64,000 nt of DNA, from NCBI GenBank assembly GCA_963792815.1, contig CAWBXR010000004.1:354682-418681 (forward strand). The letters run 5' to 3'. The notes below the pieces were generated by a model. It saw nothing but the letters and a program-made list of their open reading frames with translations, was not told the origin of the DNA and did no database searches. Source of the DNA: JARRPM01 sp963792815 (GTDB lineage: Bacteria > Pseudomonadota > Gammaproteobacteria > Pseudomonadales > Halieaceae). How positions within the stretch are numbered: position 1 is the stretch's first letter; the number at the start of each line of letters is the position of its first letter. A program made the position numbers and the translations under genes. This document shows, one piece after another, positions 35,323 through 44,558 of the stretch.

Positions 35323-35543
35323 AACTCTATGTGCTGATGACATCGATCACCCTGGTCGCGGGCGCAGCCCTGGGGTACTGGACCGGAAAGGGCTCGGCCC
35401 AAAAGTCATTCGCCAGCGGCTGCGATGAAACCGGCTTCGTCACGGTGTACGACTACAAAACAGAGGCACTCCGCCATTTCCACTGCTTCGAACTGGAGCT
35501 GCCGCAACGTTCCGAACCTCGCGAGCAGGTGCTCAAAAGTTGA
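35319..35543 (+). CDS. Small membrane-anchored hypothetical protein
   Basis: A 74-residue protein. The start is GTG 35319, which overlaps the DUF2256 stop and has GGAGG six bases ahead; the longer frame to 35196 is a shadow of DUF2256. An N-terminal helix (LMTSITLVAGAALGYWTGKG) is followed by a short tail with two cysteines (ASGCDETGF, HFHCFELE). No family is recognised. Translation is probably coupled to DUF2256. Confidence 0.55.
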   Translation: MKLYVLMTSITLVAGAALGYWTGKGSAQKSFASGCDETGFVTVYDYKTEALRHFHCFELELPQRSEPREQVLKS

Positions 35544-36164
35544 CCTGGCAGTACCAGATCCCGGTATTCGCTGGAAACAGTCAACTGTCCCTGGAACCTG
35601 GAACGCTGGCGACTTCAAAATTTAGGCCGTTAGATGAAATCAGTGCCATTTCGGAGGAAGCCACTCTGTATGGCCTGCCAGTGGTCATGCTCTACGGCAT
35701 TATGAACGAATACGCGATCAACACGGCGCTCCGCTGTGGCCCTGGCTGGAATCCTCGGCAACGATTCAGCCGAGGCTTCCTATGCCTTGACCCGTGTGGA
35801 TAAAGAAGGCGTCAAACTCGATGGAGCCAAGTCAAATTATACGATGACTTTTCCGGCCGGAGAATTGCTGCCGGTCAATGCGTTCTGGTCTGTCACCATG
35901 TACGACGGTACTACCCAGCTGCTCATTGAGAATCCTATCAACCGCTACCTGATCAATTCACCGATGATGCCCGAGCTCAAGAAAAATGCCGACGGGTCAT
36001 TGACCCTGTTCATCCAGCAGGATGAACCAACCGATCCAATACAGAAGGCCAACTGGTTGCCCGCCCCCAATGGGCCCATACACCTCGTGCTGCGTCTGTA
36101 CTGGCCGAAGGAATCGGTGCTGAACGGCAGCTGGGAGCCACCGGGTATCGAGGCGGTGAAGTAG
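35540..36164 (+). pseudogene. DUF1254/DUF1214 protein with large internal deletion
   Basis: The first frame holds a DUF1254 N-terminal segment (LDEISAISEEATLYGLPVVM and LYGIMNEYAINTAL). From about 35736 a different frame carries the DUF1214 C-terminal domain: VALAGILGNDSAEASYALT, NAFWSVTMYDGTTQLL, NRYLINSPMMPELKKNADGS and LRLYWPKES. In intact homologues roughly 200 or more residues lie between these points. The deletion also changes the frame, so the gene is dead. The signal peptide is missing too. Confidence 0.75.
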
Positions 36165-36225
36165 AAGGGCGGCTTGTGTCCGAAATTCTCAGGCGTGCGG
36201 ATCAGCTGGGGCCGTACTGAGCGAC

Positions 36226-37656
36226 TCACTGCCGGCCAGTGACCGTACGTTCTCTTCGTGTATTTCCTGACTTATCCGATAGGCAAAAATAACCAAGATG
36301 GCGATGCATATACAGCACGAAAATGGCCGGCGCGTAGAAGTAGCCAAGCTTGTCCACCACCTCGGACTCAACTACCCCAGGCCGGGCATCCGTGGGAAAA
36401 TCGATCAGGGTCAGCAGTGTGGTTGCCAATAACACGCCTATTCCGGATACACTCTTGCGGACAAAATTGCGGGCGGCGAAGAAAACACCTTCAGAGCGCC
36501 GCCCGGTGATCATTTGGCTCTGTTCGACCACGTCAGCGATCATGCTGTCCACCAGTATGGCTGTAGTGATTATCAGGCTCAACTCCACCAGCTGGTAAGC
36601 GATCAGGCAATACAACAGCTCGCTGCTTCCATTCGCGGGAAACAGGTCCAGCATCCGCAAGACAAAGGGAAGCGGTGCCAGTACTGCAGACCCTATCCCG
36701 ACCGCTATGGCGGCGTGTTTCTTCCCCAATTTGCGGCTGACTCTGGGCGCGAGAAGGACTGCGACAATTGCGGAGCCAAACAGTGTGGAAGTGATCATTG
36801 CAATCTGCTTATTGTCCAGTTCCCAATAAAAAGTATTGATATAGATGGACATGGAAGTAGAGAGGCCCGAGGCAAGCGCGCCGAACATGGCAGAAATAAA
36901 CAGTGCCCGGAAAGAACTTTCGCTAATTGTTTCGAGTGTTTGCCTGGCCAGCGTCTTCAAAGGAAGGTACCCGGTCTGCTGCGGCTTCTTCAACTGCGGT
37001 ATGTATCTGTGGGTGCCCAGGGAAGACAGGAGTATAGCGCCCAGCATCAGCACCGAGGCGATTACGCCATAATCCTGGTAGCCCGCGGGGTTGAGTACGC
37101 CCACGGGATACTCATCAGTGGGGACAAGTAGAACCGAGAAAGTCAGTACCGAGATAGATAGCCCGCCGCACCAGCCAAAAAAGTAGCGCAGGCTGAGAAA
37201 CGCCGTCCTTTGGTGGTATTCATCGGTCAGTTCAGCGACTAGCGCGGAACTGGGTATTTCATAAAACGTAATGCTGACGCGGACAAATACCGCCAGGGTA
37301 ACGAAATAAAAAAACAGGGCGTTCTCTGACAATCCGACAGGAGGAGACCATAGAAAGAAGTAACCGACCGCCGCGGGTAGCGCAGAGGCATACATTAAAG
37401 GGTGACGACGGCCCCAGCGGCTGTGGAGATTGTCCGAAGCGGCACCGACTATTGGATCGGTGACCGCGTCGAATAGCAACGCAATGAAAATTCCAGTTCC
37501 CACCAGGTGCTGTGGCAGACCCAGTACCTGGCTGTAATATATCAGCAGGAGATAGGCAAAACCGTTTTCCTTGATGCCATAGGCTACAGCACCCACGCCA
37601 TAATATAACTTGGCAGAGACAGAGGTAGTGGACGGCCCAGCTGTGCCCGTATTCAT
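36226..37656 (-). CDS. GPH-type sugar:cation symporter (MFS_2 family)
   Basis: A 476-residue 12-helix permease. The N-terminal KLYYGVGAVAYGIKENGFAY and the DAVTDPIVGAASDNLHSRWG RRHPL segment are the signature of the glycoside-pentoside-hexuronide (MelB-like) family. Typical MelB-type Asp residues follow in that loop. Substrates in the family include sugars and sulfonates. It overlaps the upstream 180-residue membrane gene by 4 bp, so the two are co-translated. Confidence 0.85.
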   Translation of the reverse strand: MNTGTAGPSTTSVSAKLYYGVGAVAYGIKENGFAYLLLIYYSQVLGLPQHLVGTGIFIALLFDAVTDPIVGAASDNLHSRWGRRHPLMYASALPAAVGYFFLWSPPVGLSENALFFYFVTLAVFVRVSITFYEIPSSALVAELTDEYHQRTAFLSLRYFFGWCGGLSISVLTFSVLLVPTDEYPVGVLNPAGYQDYGVIASVLMLGAILLSSLGTHRYIPQLKKPQQTGYLPLKTLARQTLETISESSFRALFISAMFGALASGLSTSMSIYINTFYWELDNKQIAMITSTLFGSAIVAVLLAPRVSRKLGKKHAAIAVGIGSAVLAPLPFVLRMLDLFPANGSSELLYCLIAYQLVELSLIITTAILVDSMIADVVEQSQMITGRRSEGVFFAARNFVRKSVSGIGVLLATTLLTLIDFPTDARPGVVESEVVDKLGYFYAPAIFVLYMHRHLGYFCLSDKSGNTRRERTVTGRQ

Positions 37657-38195
37657 TCCTGGATAGAGCCCCCTCTGGTGCGCCCGAACAGGGTCTGCCG
37701 CAGCTTGCCTTCACCCATGGCACGATCGATTTCTTCAAATGAAATCATCGGAATCAATACGAGCAGTATCAGAACAGCGGGCGCCAGCGTCTGCAGCCAT
37801 GAGCGGGAGAGAAAGTGATCCAGGGCCTTGGCAGCGGTTTCGCCATGGAATACACCGAGGATCAATTCCTCGATGATGGTGAAGACAATGAGCAATACAA
37901 AGAATGCCAGGGACTTCCAGATGATCGTGTGCACAACTGTCCCTGAAGCCAGGCGCGTTCCTACCTTGGCAGCCTTGCCTAGAAGTATGAATTTCGCACA
38001 AATGAGCGCCTTCACTACGGCGATCCCGAGCGGCAAAAACGCTACCTGCTCCGCTTGTAATACTGACGCTTTATACCAGAGTATCGCGCTTAAACAGATC
38101 CACAGGTAGATGCTGATGATCACGTATTCGCGCAGTTCGTTCAGGAAACGTTGCTTGACCGTTAGGTTGGTTTTTGCGTTGTCAGCTTCAGCCAT
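37653..38195 (-). CDS. Four-helix membrane protein of unknown function
   Basis: A 180-residue protein. Hydrophobic segments are VIISIYLWICLSAILWY, AFLPLGIAVVKALICAKFIL, TIIWKSLAFFVLLIVFTIIE and LAPAVLILLVLIPMISF, with charged ends. No family is recognised. Its stop overlaps the GPH-symporter start (ATGA), which suggests a functional link such as an accessory subunit, but this is inference. Confidence 0.65.
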   Translation of the reverse strand: MAEADNAKTNLTVKQRFLNELREYVIISIYLWICLSAILWYKASVLQAEQVAFLPLGIAVVKALICAKFILLGKAAKVGTRLASGTVVHTIIWKSLAFFVLLIVFTIIEELILGVFHGETAAKALDHFLSRSWLQTLAPAVLILLVLIPMISFEEIDRAMGEGKLRQTLFGRTRGGSIQE

Positions 38196-38269
38196 CGGGT
38201 TACCCGGATAAGTAGTGATATATAGTTTGCTTGTGTGGAGACTTTTAACAGGTTTTCATTACTCTGAGA

Positions 38270-38424
38270 GGTACTGACAATGTAACTTAAGTAGGTGAGC
38301 TGGCGCTACACCGGCAAAGCTCAACTATCCGGAACCCAGTCAGCTGCTCGCACTTTGAACGCTATTTGTCTGGTTATATAGCTCTGAAGCTACACTTTTG
38401 GGCGAAATTTAACTTCTCAGTACC
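38270..38424 (+). repeat. 160-bp MITE-like element, copy 2
   Basis: GGTACTGACAATGTAACTTA at the left and TTTAACTTCTCAGTACC at the right. The inside matches copies 1, 3 and 4 in the same orientation (GCTGGCGCTACAC, CAGTCAGCTGCTCGCACTTT). The end lies 3 bp from the stop codon of the RND gene. Confidence 0.8.
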
Positions 38425-38427
38425 TGT

Positions 38428-41400
38428 TCAGGGATGCTTTGTATGAACGGTTGACGCCGCTGATCTTCTGAACAGCTTTCCGAGGTCGTGCAGTATCAGG
38501 TAACCCGAGGGCACCACCATCAGGGTTACCACTGTAGCGAAGAGCACACCAAACGCCAGCGACACTGCCATCGGTACCAGGAATTGAGCTTGCACGCCTT
38601 TGTTAAGCATCAGCGGTGCCAGCCCGAAAAAAGTTGTCAGGGAGGTCAGTAGAATAGGGCGACAACGCGACACAGCTGCATTAAGCACCGCTTCGGCAAT
38701 GGAATCGCCGGAGGCACGACGGAAATTGATACTGTCTACCAATACCAGGCTGGAGTTGACCACAACGCCTGAGGCTGCGACAAAGCCCATTACCGACATC
38801 ATTGCCAGGCCGGATACATAACCGAAGTTTTTCATGATCAGGTGGCCCCATACCGCTCCTACCATCGCGAAGGGTATAACACTCATTATGATCAGCGGTT
38901 GAGTGTAGGATCGCAAGGGCACGGCCAGCAGCGTGTAAATGACAAACATCGCGATAACAAATATAGGTAGCAGTGTCGCCACCGCTTCACTTTGGTCCGC
39001 CTGTTGGCCTTCAAGCGAATAGGAAACCCGGGGATAGGGTGCCATCAGCGCCTGTATTGGGCCGGAGCGCAGGTCTGCCAGCACGGCGTTCGCCGTGATT
39101 TGCGTCAGGTCCACGTCGGCAATTACATTTACGACGCGCCGGTTGTCCGTGCGGCGAATAGTAGAAAAACCTCGTCCGAGGGAGGCCGTTGCCACGCTGC
39201 TGAAAGGCACCTCGGAGCCAGCTGCGGTGCGAACCCGCATGTCGTCGAGTGCTGCGAGTGATCGACGTTCATCATCGGTGTATCGCACCATCACCTTGAT
39301 GTCATCCCGGCCACGTTGGATGCGTTGTGCTTCTTCACCGTAGAAAGCCTGCCGCACTTGCCGGGCGAGACTTCCCAGGTTAAGGCCAAGGGCTTCCCCC
39401 GCGGGCAGAATTTCCAGCTTGAGTTCCTGTTTTCCGTCTCTAAAAGTATCGGTGATATTGGTGACGCCCGGGTACTCGGCCAGCTTGTAACGCAGTTGCT
39501 GGGCTATGACTCTCAGTTCATCGACATTATTACCCTCAAGCTGTATGTCGATATCGTTTCCAGACGTGAACAGATTTGCATCGAATTTCAATTCGATCGC
39601 ATCGGCGATGGGGCCGTTTTCAGCTCGCCAGATTCGCGCGATTTCGCGGGTGGAAATAGAGCGCGTCTCGCTCGGAGATAGCTGCATGGTGACTTCACCG
39701 ATATGGCCATTTGCGACACCACTGGCAACACCGATATTAGCGCTGGGTGGCCCGCTACCGCCGCTAGCACTGGGTTGTTCCCCAACGGCAGCCATAATGT
39801 GGGTAACCGGCGGCAGGCTGGCATACTGCTTGTTCAGCTCAGTTTTTACCCGGTTCGCCGATGCCTCCAGTGCCTGTATGGCCCGGTTGGTGTCGTCGAC
39901 GCTGGTGCCCAGGGGCATCGTCAACTTGGCGATTACCTGGTCTGAGGCCAGTGGCGGAAAAAAGGAGAAAGGCAGTCGGCCGCTGGCAAGAATTGCAAAA
40001 GCCGATATCAGCGCTACCAGCGCTAGCGCCGCCGTGACGTACCTTGCATTCATAGCGGCGTGTGCTGCCGTCTTGAATTGATTGTGGATAAAGAATTGAA
40101 GTGCGTCCGCGAAGCGTTGTTGCATTCGCATGATACGCCTGGCGAAGGGTTCAAAAAGCCCGGCGGTGTAAAGTGCCAGCAGTACCGCAATCACGGCTAT
40201 TACCAGCGCGATATAAGATCGAATGCTCCAGGCAATACCCAGCAATACAATGCCCATTATGGGCATCAGCATCAGCCCCACTTCGGCAGAGGCCGTTTTC
40301 ACGTTGATGTTGCCCAGGTGAGCCGGTAGCACCAGCTGCGATTCGATCAGGGAAAAAGTCAGACAGCAAATTACCGTTGTGGCCATTACGGAAAATACCT
40401 GCCCCATCGTGCCCACACCGAATAACAATGGCATAAACGCTGCCACAGTGGTGAGCACACCAAAAACAACAGGTGTCGTCACCCGCTGCGCACCTTCAAT
40501 CGCTCCGGCCAACTGTCCCAGATTTTCGCCGCCCTCTGTCTGGCGGGAGTGCACGCTTTCCCCGACCACAATTGCATCGTCCACGAGGATGCCGAGCACC
40601 AGAATGAAACCGAATAGTGAAATGGCGTTGATGGACAAGCCCAGAGCATTGGTCAGAAAAATAGCGCCCAGAAATGCCACTGGTACACCCGCGCTCACCC
40701 AGAAGGCGAGACGCGGTCGCAGAAATAACGCGAGCAATACCAGTACGATTACAAACCCCTGACGCGCGCTGTTCAATAGAGTATCCAGCCGGTCGTTGAG
40801 GCTGATCGAGTCGTCATTCCAGACGGTTAGCGTAACACCCGCTGGCAGCCGGGGAGCTTCATCGCGAATGTATGCTTTCACCGCATTTGAAATTTCCTGA
40901 ATGTCCTGCTTGCCAAGCCGGGCTACCTTCACGAGTGCTCCCGGCTTTCCGTTGAAGCGCAGGAATTGGTCGGTATCGGCAAAGCCGTCATTTACTGTTG
41001 CGACATCGTTCAGATAGAGACGCGTGCCGTCGGCGCGCGTGGTAACCACGAGGTTTTCGAAATCCCATCCGGTATAGGCTTGACCTTTGGTGCGCAGCAG
41101 GATCTCTCCTGCCTCTGTCTTGATAGACCCTCCAGGTAAATCGAGAGAGCCGTTGCGTACGGCTGTCGCTACCTGGTCGAAGCTCAATCTGTTACGCCGC
41201 AGAGATGCCTCTGAAACCTCAATGGACATTTCATAAGGCCGTGTATTCGATACCGAGGCCTGAGTTACCTCGGGTAATGCCACTATGTCATCGCGAACCT
41301 GTTGGGCCAGCTCCTTTAATGCTCGTTCGTCCTGCGGGCCGGTGATGGCTATGTCCAATACGTTCCTTGATCTCTCCACAAGATTAATAATGGGTTTCTC

Positions 41401-41769
41401 GGTTTCCTCGGGAAAAGTGTCGATAGAATCAACCCGGTTCTTTACATCATCCAGGGCCTTGGGCTCATCGGCGTCCTCAAACAATTCCACTTGTACACTG
41501 CAGATTCCTTCGTTTGCAGTGGAACGAATTTGCTTGACCCCTTCTATCCCCTCCAGTTCTTCTTCGATCCTGACACAGACACCTTCCTCGACTTCCTCGG
41601 GCGCCGCGCCCAGGTAGGCCACCGAGACGCTGATCATGGGAATGTCGATATCGGGAAAGGCCTTCATGGGCATCCGCGGCAGGCTGACGATACCCGCGAG
41701 AATGATGAGACCCATTAGTAGATTGGCTGCTACATGATTGTTTGCAAACCAGGCAATGATGGTTTTCAT
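38428..41769 (-). CDS. RND efflux pump, inner-membrane permease subunit
   Basis: A 1113-residue HAE1-type resistance-nodulation-division pump, longer than AcrB (about 1049). Two homologous halves each have six TM helices and a large periplasmic domain. The proton-relay aspartates are in GILVDDAIVVGES in helix 4. MKTIIAWFANNHVAANLLMG is the usual beginning and LMVVPSGYLILHDLG the usual end of the second TM set. It exports hydrophobic compounds together with an adaptor and outer-membrane channel; no TolC-like gene is seen nearby. The start overlaps the adaptor stop by 4 bp. Confidence 0.93.
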   Translation of the reverse strand: MKTIIAWFANNHVAANLLMGLIILAGIVSLPRMPMKAFPDIDIPMISVSVAYLGAAPEEVEEGVCVRIEEELEGIEGVKQIRSTANEGICSVQVELFEDADEPKALDDVKNRVDSIDTFPEETEKPIINLVERSRNVLDIAITGPQDERALKELAQQVRDDIVALPEVTQASVSNTRPYEMSIEVSEASLRRNRLSFDQVATAVRNGSLDLPGGSIKTEAGEILLRTKGQAYTGWDFENLVVTTRADGTRLYLNDVATVNDGFADTDQFLRFNGKPGALVKVARLGKQDIQEISNAVKAYIRDEAPRLPAGVTLTVWNDDSISLNDRLDTLLNSARQGFVIVLVLLALFLRPRLAFWVSAGVPVAFLGAIFLTNALGLSINAISLFGFILVLGILVDDAIVVGESVHSRQTEGGENLGQLAGAIEGAQRVTTPVVFGVLTTVAAFMPLLFGVGTMGQVFSVMATTVICCLTFSLIESQLVLPAHLGNINVKTASAEVGLMLMPIMGIVLLGIAWSIRSYIALVIAVIAVLLALYTAGLFEPFARRIMRMQQRFADALQFFIHNQFKTAAHAAMNARYVTAALALVALISAFAILASGRLPFSFFPPLASDQVIAKLTMPLGTSVDDTNRAIQALEASANRVKTELNKQYASLPPVTHIMAAVGEQPSASGGSGPPSANIGVASGVANGHIGEVTMQLSPSETRSISTREIARIWRAENGPIADAIELKFDANLFTSGNDIDIQLEGNNVDELRVIAQQLRYKLAEYPGVTNITDTFRDGKQELKLEILPAGEALGLNLGSLARQVRQAFYGEEAQRIQRGRDDIKVMVRYTDDERRSLAALDDMRVRTAAGSEVPFSSVATASLGRGFSTIRRTDNRRVVNVIADVDLTQITANAVLADLRSGPIQALMAPYPRVSYSLEGQQADQSEAVATLLPIFVIAMFVIYTLLAVPLRSYTQPLIIMSVIPFAMVGAVWGHLIMKNFGYVSGLAMMSVMGFVAASGVVVNSSLVLVDSINFRRASGDSIAEAVLNAAVSRCRPILLTSLTTFFGLAPLMLNKGVQAQFLVPMAVSLAFGVLFATVVTLMVVPSGYLILHDLGKLFRRSAASTVHTKHP

Positions 41770-42938
41770 GGCATTGCTACATCAGTGCTTTCCATGGGAC
41801 GCACCGCCATGCCCTCAATGGCGTTGCTTATTGTGGAAAGAGAAACCGCTTCACCCGGCTCGAGACCGCCTACTATATACAGCTCTTCTCCTACCGCTCT
41901 GAGGATATCGACGTCTCGAAACCGTAGTTTGTTGTCCTGGTCGACAATGTAGAGTTGCCTATTGGCCTGTAGCGCGGAGCGGGGCAGGACAAAGACCTTA
42001 TCCCGGGTACGACCAATAATTTCCGCTTCCACGAATAGACCGATTGCCAGAGGCGGGCGGTCACCTGTCGTTTCATAGGGGGCCTCAACCTGCGCGATGA
42101 CGTTGATCATTCTGGTCTGGGGATCGAGTTCGCCCTCGGTACGGACGATCGTGCTGGTCCACTCGTGCTCTCTACCGCCAAATCTGGCGCGTAAAATCGC
42201 GGTAGGTCGTTTCGCTGTGGGGTTACTTACCCCGCCAAGTGGCAGGTCCAGAAAAGCCAGCTCTTCATCATTCAGCGGTAGTCGCACCTCGGCAAAGTCT
42301 GTTGAATACAGGCTGGCGATGGGTGCACCTCGGGTGACAAACTGCCCGACATCGACCCGCTCAGATCTCACTCTGCCATCGAAAGGCGCAACCAGCCGGG
42401 TTCTTTCGAGGTCTCGCTCCGCCCTGGATACCCTGGCTCTGGCCTCGCGTACAGATGCCTGTGCAAATTGCATACGGTTCAAGGCGTCATCGCGTAGGGA
42501 TTCGCTGGTGGATTGTTTGCTGGCCAGGTCCAGCTGGCGTTCGTGAGCCTTGCGTGCATTGGCGAATTCGCTTTCCGTTGAGGCGACCGCGGCCCTGGCC
42601 TGCTCCAGGGCGACCTCGTAGTCCAGTGGGTCGATCTCCAGTAGCATGTCACCTTTGGAAAAAAAGCCACCTGAGGTCAGTGCGTCGCTTATGTTGATGA
42701 CGCGGCCTGACACCTCCGGAACCAAATCGCTTTCTGTGCGCGGCACCACCGAGCCATGGGTAAAGGATGACATGCGCACCGTTTTTGCCTGCGCTTCCCA
42801 TGTTCGCACCAGCGGTTCATTGGGCGGGGGTGGCAGGTGGTTGAGCTCGGGGCCGGTGGCGATAATGGCTGCCGCTAGCCCAATTCCGCCGATAACCAGC
42901 CCAATGGGTAGTAAAAACTGCTTAAACATTTTGTTCAC
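41766..42938 (-). CDS. RND efflux periplasmic adaptor (membrane fusion protein)
   Basis: A 390-residue adaptor. The start is GTG 42938; ATG 42929 is the alternative. An N-terminal anchor (LLPIGLVIGGIGLAAAIIAT) is followed by the barrel/lipoyl segment VSGRVINISDALTSGGFFSK and a coiled-coil hairpin ALEQARAAVASTESEFANAR. LVAPFDGRVRSERVDVGQFV and a C-terminal membrane-proximal domain complete the protein. It bridges the RND pump and an outer-membrane channel. It overlaps the TetR remnant's end by 17 bp and the pump by 4 bp, so the genes are one operon. Confidence 0.92.
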   Translation of the reverse strand: MNKMFKQFLLPIGLVIGGIGLAAAIIATGPELNHLPPPPNEPLVRTWEAQAKTVRMSSFTHGSVVPRTESDLVPEVSGRVINISDALTSGGFFSKGDMLLEIDPLDYEVALEQARAAVASTESEFANARKAHERQLDLASKQSTSESLRDDALNRMQFAQASVREARARVSRAERDLERTRLVAPFDGRVRSERVDVGQFVTRGAPIASLYSTDFAEVRLPLNDEELAFLDLPLGGVSNPTAKRPTAILRARFGGREHEWTSTIVRTEGELDPQTRMINVIAQVEAPYETTGDRPPLAIGLFVEAEIIGRTRDKVFVLPRSALQANRQLYIVDQDNKLRFRDVDILRAVGEELYIVGGLEPGEAVSLSTISNAIEGMAVRPMESTDVAMP

Positions 42939-43213
42939 CTGCGCCGCCCTGTTCCAGTCCGGCGATAGAATATTTTATCAGCCGCTCCAGTCTGTCTTCA
43001 AAAGAACTCGGAGAGGACTCTATGACCGGCGGCACATTCTGTTTAAGCAGATGCAGAATGGAGCCGATCATGAAATGGAACCGCAGTTTGAGTTCAGCTT
43101 GTTCGAGTTGCGGCAAGACACCGGCAAGCGCGTTCAAATATTTGATCGATAGCGCAACGAATTCCTGTTCGAAGATCGACTTTGATAAGGCTCCCGGCCC
43201 ACTGTAGATCCTT
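42922..43213 (-). pseudogene. TetR-type regulator, C-terminal half only
   Basis: The minus strand runs open from just beyond 43207: RIYSGPGALSKSIFEQEF, then VALSIKYLNALAGVLPQLEQ and AELKLRFHFMIGSILHLLKQ, and on to a stop at 42922. This is the ligand-binding C-terminal part of a TetR family regulator (FEQEF..L......LP.L). The DNA-binding HTH should lie upstream. Instead, a 160-bp element starts at 43219, and no TetR N-terminus is found beyond it. The pump operon has therefore probably lost its local repressor. Confidence 0.7.
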
Positions 43214-43218
43214 CTGAG

Positions 43219-43378
43219 GGTAGTGACAAGTTAACTTAAGTAGCTGGGCTGGCGCTACACAGGCCAGGCCCAACTTTCCGGAACTCAGTCAGCTGCTCGC
43301 AATTTGAACGCTATTCGTAAGATTATTTATCTCTGAAGTTACACGTTATTGGCGACGGTAAGTTAACTTGCCAGTACC
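43219..43378 (+). repeat. 160-bp MITE-like element, copy 3
   Basis: GGTAGTGACAAGTTAACTTA left and AAGTTAACTTGCCAGTACC right, with the same interior as copies 1, 2 and 4 (GGGCTGGCGCTACACAGG, CAGTCAGCTGCTCGCAATTT). Its left end directly abuts the truncated TetR reading frame. Confidence 0.85.
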
Positions 43379-43573
43379 CATTGATCGCTCCCGGTCAGTC
43401 AAAGGCCATAAAATAGCCATATAAGACATACGCATATAATAAGTAAGGTTAATTAGAAATCGTTATTTCCGGTACCTGGTTTTCCAATCTATTTTTTATA
43501 AGTGATCTGTCGATGCGCAGCGATTCAAAAATCTGCAGGTTTCCGTTTATCAAATCATTCAATGGAGAGAATT

Positions 43574-44149
43574 ATGAAAACGAAATTGATTACAAGGGCA
43601 GTAGGAATCGCTTGCGTTCTAGCAACTGTGGCAATGCCTATAAGTGCGCAGGGGGTACGTAATTTTGTTAGCGGTTCAAGCATTAACCTCGGTCTCCATC
43701 CGACCACCGGTCAGCCGCTGGGAAACGTATTACACTCTACTTCCATACCAACCAAAAAAGACGGGACAAAACTCACCGATCTGGCAACTACGGGCATCAC
43801 AAACAGCTTGTTGGGCGAAAGTTCAGACGGACCGGTTAATTGTAATGGTGCGCAGGGTTTAAGATTTCCTTACATATTTTCCTACGGAGTCACTACCAGA
43901 CAAAACGGTGACCTTATCGTCCTTGCATTAGATCCAGAAAAAGATAGTAGAGTGTGCGCTTTTCCGACACATTTTGAAGCAACTGTGCACCAGACAATCA
44001 CGGGTGGAACGGGCGCATTCGCCGGTGCTTGTGGCTGGCTGAAGACAACTGTGTCAGGCGTTTTTACCGGCCCATCCGATGAGACAACACTTTCAGTGTT
44101 CGAGGGGACATCCAAGGGAAAAATTTACGTTGGTGACGATTGCCTCTGA
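43574..44149 (+). CDS. Exported beta-rich protein of unknown function
   Basis: A 191-residue protein. ATG 43574 has GGAGAGA nine bases ahead and gives a signal peptide (ITRAVGIACVLATVAMPISA), so the longer frame to 43502 is rejected. The mature chain has four cysteines and a TITGGTGAFAGACGWLKTTV stretch like the closing strands of lipocalin/allene-oxide-cyclase-type barrels. No family can be assigned. The gene lies between two direct copies of the 160-bp element. AT content is higher upstream, including TATAAT near 43435. Confidence 0.55.
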   Translation: MKTKLITRAVGIACVLATVAMPISAQGVRNFVSGSSINLGLHPTTGQPLGNVLHSTSIPTKKDGTKLTDLATTGITNSLLGESSDGPVNCNGAQGLRFPYIFSYGVTTRQNGDLIVLALDPEKDSRVCAFPTHFEATVHQTITGGTGAFAGACGWLKTTVSGVFTGPSDETTLSVFEGTSKGKIYVGDDCL

Positions 44150-44168
44150 GAATAGTCATCGTTTTTCC

Positions 44169-44331
44169 GGTACTGACTATTCAACTTAAGTAGTAGGTGG
44201 GCTGGCGCTATACAGGCCAAGCCCTACCTTCCGTAAGTCAGTCAGCTGCTCACAGTTTCAAATCAATTCGTCAGATTTTATAGCTCTGAATATACACTTT
44301 ATTGGCTAAAGTAAATTAACTTGTCAGTACC
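44169..44331 (+). repeat. 160-bp MITE-like element, copy 4
   Basis: GGTACTGACTATTCAACTTA left and AAATTAACTTGTCAGTACC right. The interior agrees with copies 1-3. It begins 19 bp after the stop codon of the exported protein gene. Confidence 0.8.
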
Positions 44332-44558
44332 GAGCCAGCAGCTTTACTCAACGCGAATACTCTGAGGTATGCACATTTAGCAAAGCAGGACTTTCATTGA
44401 TTTTGCCATCTCCCTATTCCTCACATGATTGGGCGGGTTAACCCCGCGCTTTCTCAAGTACAGGTAAGATAATTGGATCTTTTGTAAAACATCTCTTCAC
44501 AAAACCAGCCGCCTGGCGTCAAAAGGCTCGCGATCTTCTGCTCTGGAACTGACAAGTG

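Noticed and set aside
41734..43207. Plus-strand frames opposite the adaptor and TetR remnant
   Set aside because: They overlap the well-supported minus-strand operon and have no motif.
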